NCBI GenBank assembly: GCA_964452575.1 | Contig: CAYVMN010000035.1 | Span: 1 to 26,039, forward strand | DNA from: CAYVMN01 sp964452575 | GTDB lineage: Bacteria > Desulfobacterota > DSM-4660 > Desulfatiglandales > Desulfatiglandaceae | Direction: 5' to 3' | Length of the DNA stretch: 26,039 nucleotides | Shown here: positions 6,449 to 14,126 of the stretch, in pieces | Layout: each line of letters starts with the position of its first letter | Numbering within the stretch: the stretch's first letter is position 1 | Notes under the pieces: model-generated | The model's input: only the letters and a program-made list of their open reading frames with translations | Told to the model about the DNA's origin: nothing | Databases searched by the model: none | Translations under genes and position numbers: made by a program

Positions 6449-6546
6449 TGGCGGAAGTGCATGGGAATCGAACCCACCTACCAGGGTTTTAGCCCGGTAC
6501 ACCGGATTTGAAGTCCGGGAGCCCCACCAGTGAGCTTTCCACTTCC
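6449..6546 (-). tRNA. selC: tRNA-Sec (anticodon TCA)
   Basis: The minus-strand sequence folds as selenocysteine tRNA: GGAAGTGG acceptor strand, D arm, anticodon stem CCGGA/TCCGG around loop CTTCAAA with anticodon TCA, a long variable arm (TACCGGG/CCCTGGTA), T arm GTGGG-TTCGATT-CCCAT, then GCACTTCC, discriminator G and an encoded CCA. The anticodon loop equals that of E. coli selC. Seven acceptor pairs are canonical; the eighth position reads G opposite G, which is unusual for the 8-bp stem of bacterial tRNA-Sec. The 5' end is only seven bases after the asd stop codon. The 3' end abuts the integrase gene, marking it as an integration target. It implies that the organism makes selenoproteins. 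Confidence 0.95.
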
Positions 6547-6553
6547 GCTGCGC

Positions 6554-7672
6554 CTAGCGCGACAAGTGTTCAATTATGATATTGAGGATCCTACGTATGG
6601 GTTCTGCTGCACCCCAGAGGAGTTGATCCCCAACCGTAAAGGCTGCCACATATTCAGGACCCATAACCATCTTTCGCACCCTGCCAACAGGAACGGTCAG
6701 GGTACCGTTTACCGCCGCCGGGGTCAGGAGCCGAAGGGTTGATTCCTTGTCATTGGGGACCAGCTGCACCCAGTGATTACCCTTTGCGATCATGTCAGAG
6801 ACCTCGTCCAGGGGCATGTCTCTGTCCAGCTTGATGGTCAGGCCCTGACTGTGGCAACGCATGGCCCCGATGCGTACGCAGATCCCGTCCACTGGAATCG
6901 GTTTCTCTGTCTGCAAGATCTTGTTTGATTCCGCATGCCCCTTCCATTCCTCTCTTGTCTGGCCCGACTCCATGGGCGAATCAATCCACGGGATAAGGCT
7001 CCCTGCAAGGGGGGCCATGAAGTTGTCGGTAGGAAGGGCGCTGCTTCTCAAGTTCTCTGTCACCACCTCATCAATGGCAATGGCCGTTGATGCCGGGTCG
7101 TCCAGCAAGGCCCTGGTGGCCCTTCCTAGCACATCCATCTGCGCGACCAGCTCGATCATATTCTTTGCACCTGCGCCGGAGGCGGCCTGATAGGTCATGG
7201 TTGAGATCCATTCAACGCGGCCGGAGGCGAGCAGCCCCGAGAGGGCCATCAACATGAGACTCACCGTGCAGTTGCCTCCTACATAGGTCTTGATACCCGA
7301 GGACAGACCGGAGTCGATCACGGCCCTGTTTACAGGGTCCAGGACTATTATGCTGTCATCTTCCATGCGCAGGGCAGAGGCCGAATCGATCCAGTAGCCA
7401 TCCCATCCGAGCCTACGGATTTCCGGATACACCTTCTTGGTGTAGTCCCCACCTTGACAGGTAACGATAATATCCATCGAAGAGAGTAGCTCCACGTGGA
7501 ATGCGTCCTTTAAGATGGGAATTTCAAGGCCGATTTGGGGACCCTTTCCTCCCACATCGGAGGTAGTGAAAAACATGGGCTCGAAGCCTTTGAAATCGTT
7601 CTCATCAGTCATTCGCCCCATAAGGACTGATCCGACCATCCCTCGCCACCCGACAAATCCGATTCGCAGCAT
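6554..7672 (-). CDS. asd: Aspartate-semialdehyde dehydrogenase
   Basis: The product is 372 aa and catalyses the NADPH-dependent reduction of aspartyl phosphate to aspartate semialdehyde, the branch point to lysine/diaminopimelate, threonine and methionine. It is of the E. coli type and close to it throughout: GFVGWRGMVGSVL nucleotide-binding start, VTCQGGDYT, catalytic Cys135 in GGNCTVSLML, and His274 in MRCHSQ, at the same numbers as in E. coli. ATG 7672 is chosen because GAGAGGA lies just upstream; an in-frame extension to 7729 adds 19 unconserved residues. selC follows seven bases after its stop on the same strand, so the two may share a transcript. Confidence 0.97.
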   Translation of the reverse strand: MLRIGFVGWRGMVGSVLMGRMTDENDFKGFEPMFFTTSDVGGKGPQIGLEIPILKDAFHVELLSSMDIIVTCQGGDYTKKVYPEIRRLGWDGYWIDSASALRMEDDSIIVLDPVNRAVIDSGLSSGIKTYVGGNCTVSLMLMALSGLLASGRVEWISTMTYQAASGAGAKNMIELVAQMDVLGRATRALLDDPASTAIAIDEVVTENLRSSALPTDNFMAPLAGSLIPWIDSPMESGQTREEWKGHAESNKILQTEKPIPVDGICVRIGAMRCHSQGLTIKLDRDMPLDEVSDMIAKGNHWVQLVPNDKESTLRLLTPAAVNGTLTVPVGRVRKMVMGPEYVAAFTVGDQLLWGAAEPIRRILNIIIEHLSR

Positions 7673-7783
7673 TTCCTCTCCTCTCTCTCGAACCTGAGAT
7701 TCCTTAAATAATAAATATGTTACACACATTACCCAGGCTCTTCAAGGGAAAAATCAGTATGGTCCAGAGGTTCAGGGTTCACG

Positions 7784-7831
7784 CTTAAACCTTTGAACCT
7801 CTGAACCCCTTAACCCCTGAACCCCTGAACC
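7784..7831 (-). repeat. Six tandem octamers, GGTTCARR family
   Basis: Read on the minus strand from 7831, the sequence is six successive 8-bp units: GGTTCAGG twice, GGTTAAGG, GGTTCAGA, GGTTCAAA and GGTTTAAG. A further partial run in the opposite orientation (7769-7780) could pair with it as a hairpin. The first units encode the last six residues and the stop codon of the sirtuin gene. Related units occur at 8653-8682, 8841-8868, 9670-9684, 9818-9838 and 19164-19186. Confidence 0.85.
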
Positions 7832-8571
7832 ATATCCCCGAGGGCCTTTGTCACGGATTCATGAATTACCAGATCGGCCTGAGGATCGAGCGGTGTTTCG
7901 TCCCGGTTGGTGATAATGAGCCTTGCCCCGGCCTGACACGCCTGTACAGGGATTGAGGCCGCAGGATAGACCACCAGCGATGATCCGAGGACAATACAGA
8001 GGTCACATTCCTGGGCATACCGAAAGGCCCTTGCCATCTTGTCCTGGGGCATTGCCTGGCCGAAGGATATGGTATCCGGTTTAAGGATGCCCGAGCAGTC
8101 GTCGCAATAGGGAATCTTCACCCCGGATCTTAGACGTTCCTGGATCTCATCCCTCCCGTATTTCTTTCCACAACTAAGGCAGGAGACCGAAATGGCCGTT
8201 CCATGGATCTCTATAATCTTCTCTGTTGAGTTCCCTGCCTTATGATGCAGATGATCGATATTTTGGGTTACGATAGAGAGCAGTTTGCCCCTGTCTTCCA
8301 ACATCTTGATGGCCAGATGGGCCCGGTTCGGGACAGCAAATTTCAAGACTTCATAGAACTCTGAACTCATTATCCAGTATTTTTCCCGTGCACCTTCGTC
8401 TGATATGAATCTCTGAAAATAGAACTCAGAGGGGTCGTATTTCTCCCAGATTCCGCCGGCACTCCTGAAGTCGGGAATCCCGGATTCAGTGCTCAGGCCG
8501 GCGCCTGCAAATACCAGTATCTTCCGAGCGTCTTCTATCATCTCCTTGCCCTTTGCAATCAGTTGGTCCAT
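7810..8571 (-). CDS. Sir2-family NAD-dependent protein deacylase
   Basis: The product is 253 aa, a full-length bacterial sirtuin that removes acyl groups from lysines in an NAD-dependent reaction (CobB-like role). The NAD-binding motif GAGLSTESGIPDFRS is at 23-37, TQNIDHLH at 102-109 and catalytic His123 in IHG. The zinc-binding Cys pairs are at 131/134 and 156/159, and GSSLVVYPA lies in the Rossmann part. The start ATG follows AAGGAG. The last six residues, VQGFRG, and the stop are encoded by intergenic octamer repeat sequence, so the C-terminus has been replaced or extended by repeat DNA. The domain itself is complete, so activity should be intact. The target proteins cannot be told from context. 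Confidence 0.95.
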   Translation of the reverse strand: MDQLIAKGKEMIEDARKILVFAGAGLSTESGIPDFRSAGGIWEKYDPSEFYFQRFISDEGAREKYWIMSSEFYEVLKFAVPNRAHLAIKMLEDRGKLLSIVTQNIDHLHHKAGNSTEKIIEIHGTAISVSCLSCGKKYGRDEIQERLRSGVKIPYCDDCSGILKPDTISFGQAMPQDKMARAFRYAQECDLCIVLGSSLVVYPAASIPVQACQAGARLIITNRDETPLDPQADLVIHESVTKALGDMVQGFRG

Positions 8572-8652
8572 GATTTTTCTCCTTCCGTAACAATTCGGCT
8601 TTCAGCGAAGTATGACGTAACTGACCCCCAGGGTCAAGATTTGTGTAAGCGT

Positions 8653-8682
8653 TCAGAGGTTCAGGGTTCAACGTTCAGGGTT
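8653..8682 (+). repeat. Octamer repeat run, GGTTCARR family
   Basis: Degenerate units GTTCAGAG, GTTCAGGG, TTCAACG and TTCAGGG follow each other. This run and the opposite-strand run at 8841-8868 bracket the intergenic core. Confidence 0.6.
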
Positions 8683-8840
8683 AGGGACAAGGGCAAAATT
8701 GAAGCCCAGAAGTCCTCGTAAAGAATGCTGCTTTTGCCACATAATTACCAAATACCATGTTCCAGGTTTGTGGGGATGCGGAAGCTGTCGGTTTTCCCCG
8801 TACAAAACGTTTACAAAATGACGTATGGCGATGAGAATAC

Positions 8841-8883
8841 AACCTTTGAACCTCTGAACCTTTGAACCCGTGAACGGTTACTG
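8841..8883 (-). repeat. Octamer repeats plus GTAACCGTT motif, right partner at 9655-9684
   Basis: On the minus strand the order is GTAACCGTTCACGGGTTCA, then GGTTCAGA, GGTTCAAA and a partial GGTT. The same arrangement, GTAACCGTTAACGGGTTCA then GGTTCATG, occurs on the plus strand at 9655-9684. The phosphatidyltransferase gene is thus flanked by inverted copies. Confidence 0.65.
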
Positions 8884-8908
8884 ATTTGTTAAGGGGGAAA
8901 AGTGGCTC

Positions 8909-9652
8909 TCAAGAGATGTAATATGGCTGCTTGAACCACCTTATGAGGTACGTGAAGAGGGCGATCGCGCCGGCTACGATCCCAAAGACCAGAAGCCACT
9001 CTGCTGTTTTGGCCAGAAAGAAAGAGTTGAATATTCTGGAAATCAGCATGGTCAAGAACCCCAGGCCATAAAAGAAGACCTTCACCTTGCCCATCAGAAT
9101 TTCCTTTGCTTTCAAGAGGAAAGCGCCCCTATCACGGGCCAGGCAGGGTGTTTTGATACCATCCTTTCCCCTTCCGGACATTCCATAAAAAAAGGAAAAA
9201 ATCGGTATGAGAAGCAGATGCGATTCGACTAATACCATAAGGACAAGGTATGCGGGATCGATCGCCTTTCTCGTCAACAATAGATAAACGAGGGTAAATG
9301 CCAGGAACTTATCCGCAAGGGGATCGATGATGGCCCCCAGGCTGGTCTTCTTGGAAGCGGCCCGTGCCAATGCCCCGTCAAAGAAATCTGAAGCGGCGCC
9401 CAGGGCACCCAGGATAAGGATATGAAAATAGGATAGTTGTGCAGAAAGGAGGAGCAAAAAGGCGCAGATCAAGAACCTGAAGTAGGTTATGTGATTTGGC
9501 TGAATAAGATCCTGCCCTGTCAAGAATGACACGGTGGATCTTTCAAATGCCATGTATCGCTTGCTCGAGAGTATATAATCACTTTCATCGGCAGGCATGA
9601 ATTCCGTCCACCCTGCTGAGGAGAAGCGCTGGTGAAGTTTTGACATCTGCAT
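8909..9652 (-). CDS. CDP-alcohol phosphatidyltransferase family protein
   Basis: The product is 247 aa, an integral membrane enzyme that transfers a phosphatidyl group from CDP-diacylglycerol to an alcohol such as glycerol-3-phosphate or inositol phosphate. The signature D-x2-D-G-x2-A-R-x8-G-x3-D-x3-D is complete: Asp89, Asp92, Gly93, Ala96, Arg97, Gly106, Asp110, Asp114. About five or six hydrophobic segments follow residue 58; the first 50 residues are soluble and longer than usual. The substrate cannot be decided; a PgsA-like role is one option. No strong ribosome binding site is seen, and Met3 is an alternative start. The gene stands alone, bracketed by inverted repeats. Confidence 0.88.
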   Translation of the reverse strand: MQMSKLHQRFSSAGWTEFMPADESDYILSSKRYMAFERSTVSFLTGQDLIQPNHITYFRFLICAFLLLLSAQLSYFHILILGALGAASDFFDGALARAASKKTSLGAIIDPLADKFLAFTLVYLLLTRKAIDPAYLVLMVLVESHLLLIPIFSFFYGMSGRGKDGIKTPCLARDRGAFLLKAKEILMGKVKVFFYGLGFLTMLISRIFNSFFLAKTAEWLLVFGIVAGAIALFTYLIRWFKQPYYIS

Positions 9653-9654
9653 AG

Positions 9655-9684
9655 TCCGTAACCGTTAACGGGTTCAGGGGTTCA
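9655..9684 (+). repeat. Inverted partner of the repeat at 8841-8883
   Basis: GTAACCGTTAACGGGTTCA followed by GGTTCATG. It is the reverse-orientation copy of the block on the other side of the phosphatidyltransferase gene and differs at one position in the first 19 bases. Confidence 0.65.
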
Positions 9685-10092
9685 TGCCTAAGGCGTGTTT
9701 CAGTACGTCTAAGATCATGCGGGGTACACGTTCGGACGCAGCAAAAATATTAGCATAGAAGAACAAGAATTGTAAGTGACCGTGAAAATCTGATTCGGAT
9801 TGAAAAGGCAAGAAGGATAACCCTGAACCCGTGAACCATTGCCTTGTTTCTTGACATGATATACGGTAGTCAAATAGAGTCCTGTCTATCAGATCGCGTC
9901 TTTAACAGGGTATCCAGGGTAATGGAGTAGACAGAACCGCCCTTTTCTGGGAGGGCAAAGATGGTCATAAGGATATGGGTAAGATGTAATGATGCTTGGG
10001 AGTCACTCCGGAGAACTGAAATTTGAATTGAAAAAGGAGGCCTAAAAGACCTGGTTGAGTAAAGCATTCCTCCGGTTGAAGGGAGACATGGT
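9685..10092. other. Upstream region of the E1 dehydrogenase genes
   Basis: No gene is supported. A short octamer-family run lies at 9818-9838. TTGACA at 9851-9856 could be a -35 element for the rightward genes, with only weak -10 candidates near 9873. AAAGGAGG at 10033-10040 has no start codon at normal distance. GGGAG at 10081-10085 is the ribosome binding site of the following gene. Confidence 0.4.
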
Positions 10093-11052
10093 ATGAAAAA
10101 ATTTAGCAAGAGAGAGTTAGTCGCTTTTTATAAGAGTATGCTGAGAATTAGAGAAGTAGAAAAGAAACTGATGGAAGTATTCTCAAACGGAGAAATTCCT
10201 GGCTTCATACACGTATGCAATGGTCAGGAAGCCACTCCTGTGGCGGTCTGTAGCCATCTACGGAAGTCAGATTATATGTCCACGACCCACAGGGGCCATG
10301 GACACGCATTGGCCAAGGGTATTGATTTGAAATTGTTTATGGCCGAACTCTTTGGAAAAAGTAATGGTCTGTGTCGGGGTCGTTCCGGTTCAATGCATGT
10401 GGCTGACCGTAACCTGGGGATTCTGGGCGCCAATGGGATTGTGGGAGGAGGCATCCCCATTGCGACAGGAGCAGCCTTTGCGTCAAAGTACAAGCAAAGT
10501 GGACAAGTCACCGTCTGTTTTTTCGGGGAAGGGGCTACCGATGAAGGGACTTTCCATGAATCCCTCAATATCGCTTCAGTCAAAAAATTACCGATCGTTT
10601 ATGTCTGTGAAAACAATGGGTGGGCCCAGTTTACGCCAAAGAAGGTCCGCATGGTTATCAAGAGCGTGGTTAATCGGTCGGTAGCATATGATATTCCAGG
10701 CGTGAGCATCCCAAATGATTTCTTGAAGATCTATGAGGCAGCGGGAAAGGCAGTAGGACGGGCTAGAGATGGCAATGGCCCAAGCCTCATAGAGGTCGTG
10801 AGTACACGCTGGTACGGTCATTTTGTAGGGGATCAGCAGAAATACCGTCCGGCAGAGGATGTGGAAACGGCGATGAAACAGGACTGTATTATGGGATTTG
10901 AAAAGAAACTCCTAAGGGAGAAAGTCTTGAAAAAGGAGGAATGCAAGAAGATTGAAAAAGAGATTCAAAGTGAGATAGAGGAGGCGATCAATTTTGCCCG
11001 TGAGAGCCCGTTGCCAGATGATTCAGAACTCATGGAAGGCCTGTATGTTTGA
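10093..11052 (+). CDS. Thiamine-diphosphate-dependent dehydrogenase E1, alpha subunit
   Basis: The product is 319 aa, the alpha subunit of a pyruvate/acetoin/branched-chain type E1 that decarboxylates a 2-oxoacid or cleaves acetoin using thiamine diphosphate. HRGHGHALAKG (66-76), GRSGSMH (96-102) and the cofactor-binding stretch GEGATDEG (145-152) with Asn174-Asn175 (ENN) are in place; the usual GDG reads GEG, which is common in AcoA-type proteins. The GGGAG ribosome binding site lies seven bases before the ATG. The beta subunit gene follows. No E2, E3 or lipoate-attachment gene is nearby, so the complex must be completed from elsewhere or work differently. The substrate is not determinable. 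Confidence 0.92.
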   Translation: MKKFSKRELVAFYKSMLRIREVEKKLMEVFSNGEIPGFIHVCNGQEATPVAVCSHLRKSDYMSTTHRGHGHALAKGIDLKLFMAELFGKSNGLCRGRSGSMHVADRNLGILGANGIVGGGIPIATGAAFASKYKQSGQVTVCFFGEGATDEGTFHESLNIASVKKLPIVYVCENNGWAQFTPKKVRMVIKSVVNRSVAYDIPGVSIPNDFLKIYEAAGKAVGRARDGNGPSLIEVVSTRWYGHFVGDQQKYRPAEDVETAMKQDCIMGFEKKLLREKVLKKEECKKIEKEIQSEIEEAINFARESPLPDDSELMEGLYV

Positions 11053-11111
11053 TAAGCTCTCAAGATTATCTACATTGTAGCTCTACGCATTATATCACAA
11101 AGGAGCATAAT

Positions 11112-12089
11112 ATGAAGGAGATTAGGTACATCTGGGCCATTAATGAGGCCATTAAGGAAGAAATGGAAAGAGATGAAGATGTCTTCCTCATCGGAGAGGA
11201 TGTGGGGAACCCTGGAGGGGCCTTCGGGGCGAGCCGAGGGCTGTACGAACAATTTGGACCGGAACGAGTCGTTGACACCCCTATCAGTGAGGCTGGAATC
11301 ATGGGGTTGACTGCCGGCGCCGCGGCTTGCGGTCTGAGGCCTATCGTGGAAATCATGTTCATGGATTTCATGGCGGTATGTATGGACGGCGTCGTGAATC
11401 AAATCGCGAAAATGCGCTACATGTTTGGAAACCAATATACTCTCCCCATTGTTATAAGAACACCCGCCGGCGCTGGACTAAATGCCGGGCCTCAACACTC
11501 CCAGTCTTTTGAAGCGTGGTTTGCCCATGTGCCAGGTTTAAAGGTTGTGATGCCGGGGACGCCTTATGACGCAAAGGGGCTTCTCAAATCCGCCATAAGA
11601 GATGATAACCCTGTCATTGTGGTCGAGAATAAGACCCTTCACGGGATCAAAGGAACCATCCCGGAGGAGGAATATCTGGTGCCCATCGGCAAGGCAGACA
11701 TCAAGAGAGAAGGGACGGATGTCACCGTCATCGCGACTTCACGAATGGTTCACGAATCACTCAAGGCAGCGGATCGCCTAGCCCAAGAGGGCATCAATAT
11801 TGAGGTCATCGATTTACTGACAATCTCCCCCTGGGACAAAGAGACGGTCTTCAAATCCATCGAAAAGACACACCGCCTGGTCATCGCCCACGAGGCCGTG
11901 AAGAGCTTTGGTGCTGGAGCGGAGATTTCAGCAACAGTGGCCGAGGAGATCTTGGGCGAAATCGATGCGCCCATTATGCGTGTGGGTGCCCCCTTTGTTC
12001 CAGTTCCCTTCAGCCTTGAGAAGGCCTATTTGCCCAACGCTGATGACGTGATTTCCGCGGTCAAAAAGACACTTGATCGAGCCTTTTAG
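11112..12089 (+). CDS. Thiamine-diphosphate-dependent dehydrogenase E1, beta subunit
   Basis: The product is 325 aa from ATG 11112, chosen because AAAGGAG lies just upstream; an in-frame start at 11049 overlapping the alpha stop adds 21 unconserved residues. It carries the typical features: GEDVG, RVVDTPISEAGIMGLTAGAA with the cofactor-contacting Glu, and RTPAGAGLNAGPQHSQSFEAW, with a C-terminal transketolase-like domain (about 200-320). It forms the alpha2beta2 E1 with the upstream gene, from which it is separated by 59 bases. A hairpin follows downstream at 12142-12175, possibly marking the end of the transcript. Confidence 0.93.
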   Translation: MKEIRYIWAINEAIKEEMERDEDVFLIGEDVGNPGGAFGASRGLYEQFGPERVVDTPISEAGIMGLTAGAAACGLRPIVEIMFMDFMAVCMDGVVNQIAKMRYMFGNQYTLPIVIRTPAGAGLNAGPQHSQSFEAWFAHVPGLKVVMPGTPYDAKGLLKSAIRDDNPVIVVENKTLHGIKGTIPEEEYLVPIGKADIKREGTDVTVIATSRMVHESLKAADRLAQEGINIEVIDLLTISPWDKETVFKSIEKTHRLVIAHEAVKSFGAGAEISATVAEEILGEIDAPIMRVGAPFVPVPFSLEKAYLPNADDVISAVKKTLDRAF

Positions 12090-12141
12090 CAGATCCGCGT
12101 AAATGCAAGGAATCTTGTAACAGCTTAGCGCTCTGAAACCG

Positions 12142-12175
12142 GGGCAACGGGGGTTAGGGAAACCCCTTATTGCCC
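12142..12175 (+). other. Two-tier hairpin downstream of the E1 genes
   Basis: The inner stem GGGGTT (12150-12155)/AACCCC (12161-12166) closes loop AGGGA. The outer stem is GGGCAA (12142-12147)/TTGCCC (12170-12175). There is no T-run on either strand, so it is not a standard intrinsic terminator. It may stabilise the 3' end of the mRNA. Confidence 0.5.
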
Positions 12176-12285
12176 AGGATAAACAGCTGATCGAAAAAGG
12201 GCTAGAATGATAGGTCATTCCCGCCAAGTCAAGAATCCATGAGTCATTAAGCCAAGTTATTGAGCTTTTAGAGGGAGTTTTTCCA

Positions 12286-12714
12286 ATGACATCTGAGAAA
12301 ACAAAAGAAGGCCGAACCGAAATTGATTACGTGGCAGAGAAGTCGGATTCTTCATCGTTTGCACGTCTGATGGATCTGAAGATTATTAAAGCCAAGAGAG
12401 GCTATGCCCTGGCAAGGCTGAAAATATCGGGTGAAAAACACCTGAATTTCAATGGGACGACACATGGGGCTGTCATCTTTTCGATTGCGGATCATGCCTG
12501 TGGAGTATGCGGTAACTCATTGGGGCGTAAGGCGGTCTTGCTTCATTCAAGCATTGTTTACTTTGCTAATCCGGAACTAGGATCTGTTATCGAGGCAGAG
12601 GCCCGGATGACACATGAAGATGAGATAAGTGGGAGTATGGTCATTGAGGTCAAGACTAGTAATGGGAAGCCCTTGGCCAGAAACCAGTCCATTATCTATT
12701 TCTCAAGGTCATGA
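12286..12714 (+). CDS. PaaI-type hotdog thioesterase
   Basis: The product is 142 aa, a single hotdog domain. The family motif is intact: Asn56-x-x-x-His60-Gly61 in NFNGTTHG and Asp69 in FSIADHACG, matching the N...HG...(A)D pattern of PaaI/YdiI acyl-CoA thioesterases. These cytoplasmic enzymes hydrolyse aryl- or acyl-CoA thioesters. The gene is on the same strand as the E1 pair but 196 bases away. Its last six bases overlap the convergent molybdopterin-domain gene. The substrate is unknown. Confidence 0.88.
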   Translation: MTSEKTKEGRTEIDYVAEKSDSSSFARLMDLKIIKAKRGYALARLKISGEKHLNFNGTTHGAVIFSIADHACGVCGNSLGRKAVLLHSSIVYFANPELGSVIEAEARMTHEDEISGSMVIEVKTSNGKPLARNQSIIYFSRS

Positions 12715-13614
12715 ACTCTGGGTATGAGTCTGATTTGTGTCTCGAGAAAGAAACTTCTCGCGCAGCCTTTTTGCCAAGGCTTCTGCCAGGGTCTCTTTGC
12801 CCCATTGATGCTTTAGGCCCTCCCTAAGGACCGGCCAGGCCAGTTGTAATTCATCGTGGGGTCCAGGCAGGCAGATGATCAGCGTTCCATTCAGTATGCC
12901 CACTCCGATTCGAACCCCCTCCTTTTGATGACGACCATGACCTTTGTGGAATTTCATTATGTAGGGCATTTCTGCATGCGGGTCTACCTTGCTCAACGCC
13001 TCCAGGGTCTGGTCTTTGCCTTCGGCTCCAATGCCTCCTGTTGTAATAAGGAGTCCGTAACCATTTGCCGTCGATTCACGAAAGGCTCGGGCAATGACAG
13101 CTGCCCTATCCTCCAGAATAGGCCCCTCAGACACAACATAACCTTCGGATCTCAAGGCATCGATCAAGAAAGGGGTGTTTGTGTCACGAATTTGCCCGGA
13201 GAGGATCTCATTCCCTGAGGCAAAAATGAGACATTGCCTCCTAATTCGTTCTTCTATCTGAGCACCCATTTTGCGCGAACGATCAAGAACCTCCTTTCCT
13301 AGCTCCTCATCAAGGGCAATAAAGCCAAGGATCCCTTGCGAATGAATCCGCGTCTCCGGAGTAATATGAACGCCCGGGACGGATGCCAAGGCCGCGAGGA
13401 GATCCTTTCCACGACCAACGATTTTTTCGGCCTCAACTATGGGGACCAAGACATCCAAGGTCAGGGTATCTTCAAGCACGTCTGTGACCATAATCTCATT
13501 AGGTTCAAGTCCTAATACCTCGGCCGAGGCCCTTGCACATGCCCCCAAATCCACTTCATTCAATTCGATCGGGCTAATCCAGAGTTCGGTCTTTTCAAGC
13601 AAATTATATTTCAC
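12709..13614 (-). CDS. Molybdopterin-binding domain protein (MoaB/CinA-like)
   Basis: The product is 301 aa with a GTG start. Residues about 127-235 are a MoCF_biosynth domain of the type in CinA, MogA and MoeA: GNEILSGQIRDTN (134-146), and TTGGIGAEGKD (191-201), the substrate-binding loop with its conserved Asp. The first 125 residues are a separate domain not recognised. The CinA nicotinamide-nucleotide amidase part is absent. The protein may bind molybdopterin or a nucleotide; a role in cofactor handling is inferred from the domain only. It converges on the upstream thioesterase gene, with tails overlapping by six bases. Confidence 0.85.
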   Translation of the reverse strand: MKYNLLEKTELWISPIELNEVDLGACARASAEVLGLEPNEIMVTDVLEDTLTLDVLVPIVEAEKIVGRGKDLLAALASVPGVHITPETRIHSQGILGFIALDEELGKEVLDRSRKMGAQIEERIRRQCLIFASGNEILSGQIRDTNTPFLIDALRSEGYVVSEGPILEDRAAVIARAFRESTANGYGLLITTGGIGAEGKDQTLEALSKVDPHAEMPYIMKFHKGHGRHQKEGVRIGVGILNGTLIICLPGPHDELQLAWPVLREGLKHQWGKETLAEALAKRLREKFLSRDTNQTHTQSS

Positions 13615-13709
13615 AGGATCCTATCCTTTTTGAGTTAAGATCATGCCTTATGAAGTTGCAGATGGGGCAGGCAATAACAGAGGGGCTGGACATGGCAATG
13701 CAAGAATAT

Positions 13710-14114
13710 CTAGACAAGGGGAATAGTTGTGCCTGTAGCCTTGGCTATAAGCTTACCCTCTTGATTGTTTACGGTAATTTCCGAGATGCAAACTCGCCTG
13801 CCGCTCTTGACTACCCGACACTCTGCGATGAGTTCATCATTTATACCAGCACCGGCAACAAAATGAATATTGAACTGAGAGGCTACATTGGGAGTGACCA
13901 CTGAATTGGTCGCATAGGCAAAAGCATAGTCAGCCAGGGACATGATAATCCCCCCAAATATCATGCCCGTAAAATTGGTGTGTTGGGGACCCAGGATCAT
14001 TGCGACTTTGGCATATCCCGTAGATAGTTCCAGCAACCTCATTTTCAAGAAAGAGGCGATTTGTTCTCCCTCGGCCTTTGTCCTCAATTCACTGATACTA
14101 TCAGGCATTATCAC
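13710..14114 (-). CDS. PaaI-like hotdog protein with altered active site
   Basis: The product is 134 aa (Met3 is an alternative start), a single hotdog domain. The active-site segment reads NFTGMIFGG (47-55) where PaaI-type thioesterases have N-x-x-G-x-x-H-G-G: the His is replaced by Phe53, while Asn47, Gly50, Gly54, Gly55 and Asp62 (SLAD) remain. Catalysis by Asp/Asn alone, or a binding rather than hydrolytic role, is possible. The leader contains two mutually exclusive hairpins (14127-14164). It is divergent from the four-helix membrane protein gene. Confidence 0.82.
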   Translation of the reverse strand: MIMPDSISELRTKAEGEQIASFLKMRLLELSTGYAKVAMILGPQHTNFTGMIFGGIIMSLADYAFAYATNSVVTPNVASQFNIHFVAGAGINDELIAECRVVKSGRRVCISEITVNNQEGKLIAKATGTTIPLV

Positions 14115-14126
14115 CTATATAAGTAA

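Larger units (their letters stand above)
8572..8908. other. Repeat-bearing intergenic region between sir2 and the phosphatidyltransferase
   Basis: No gene is supported. Octamer repeats of the GGTTCARR family lie at both ends: plus-strand orientation at 8653-8682, minus-strand at 8841-8868. The middle is unremarkable. The ribosome binding site of sir2 (AAGGAG) is at the left edge. No promoter could be assigned with confidence. Confidence 0.5.

Noticed and set aside
7763..7831. CRISPR array.
   Set aside because: The repeats are 8-bp tandem units without spacers, and no cas genes are present.
10053..10096. 13-codon leader peptide from TTG whose stop overlaps the E1 alpha start.
   Set aside because: The nearest ribosome binding site is 12 bases or more away and the peptide shows no regulatory codon run.
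12286..14114. Three-gene operon of thioesterases and molybdopterin-domain protein.
   Set aside because: The first thioesterase gene is on the opposite strand and convergent; only proximity links them.
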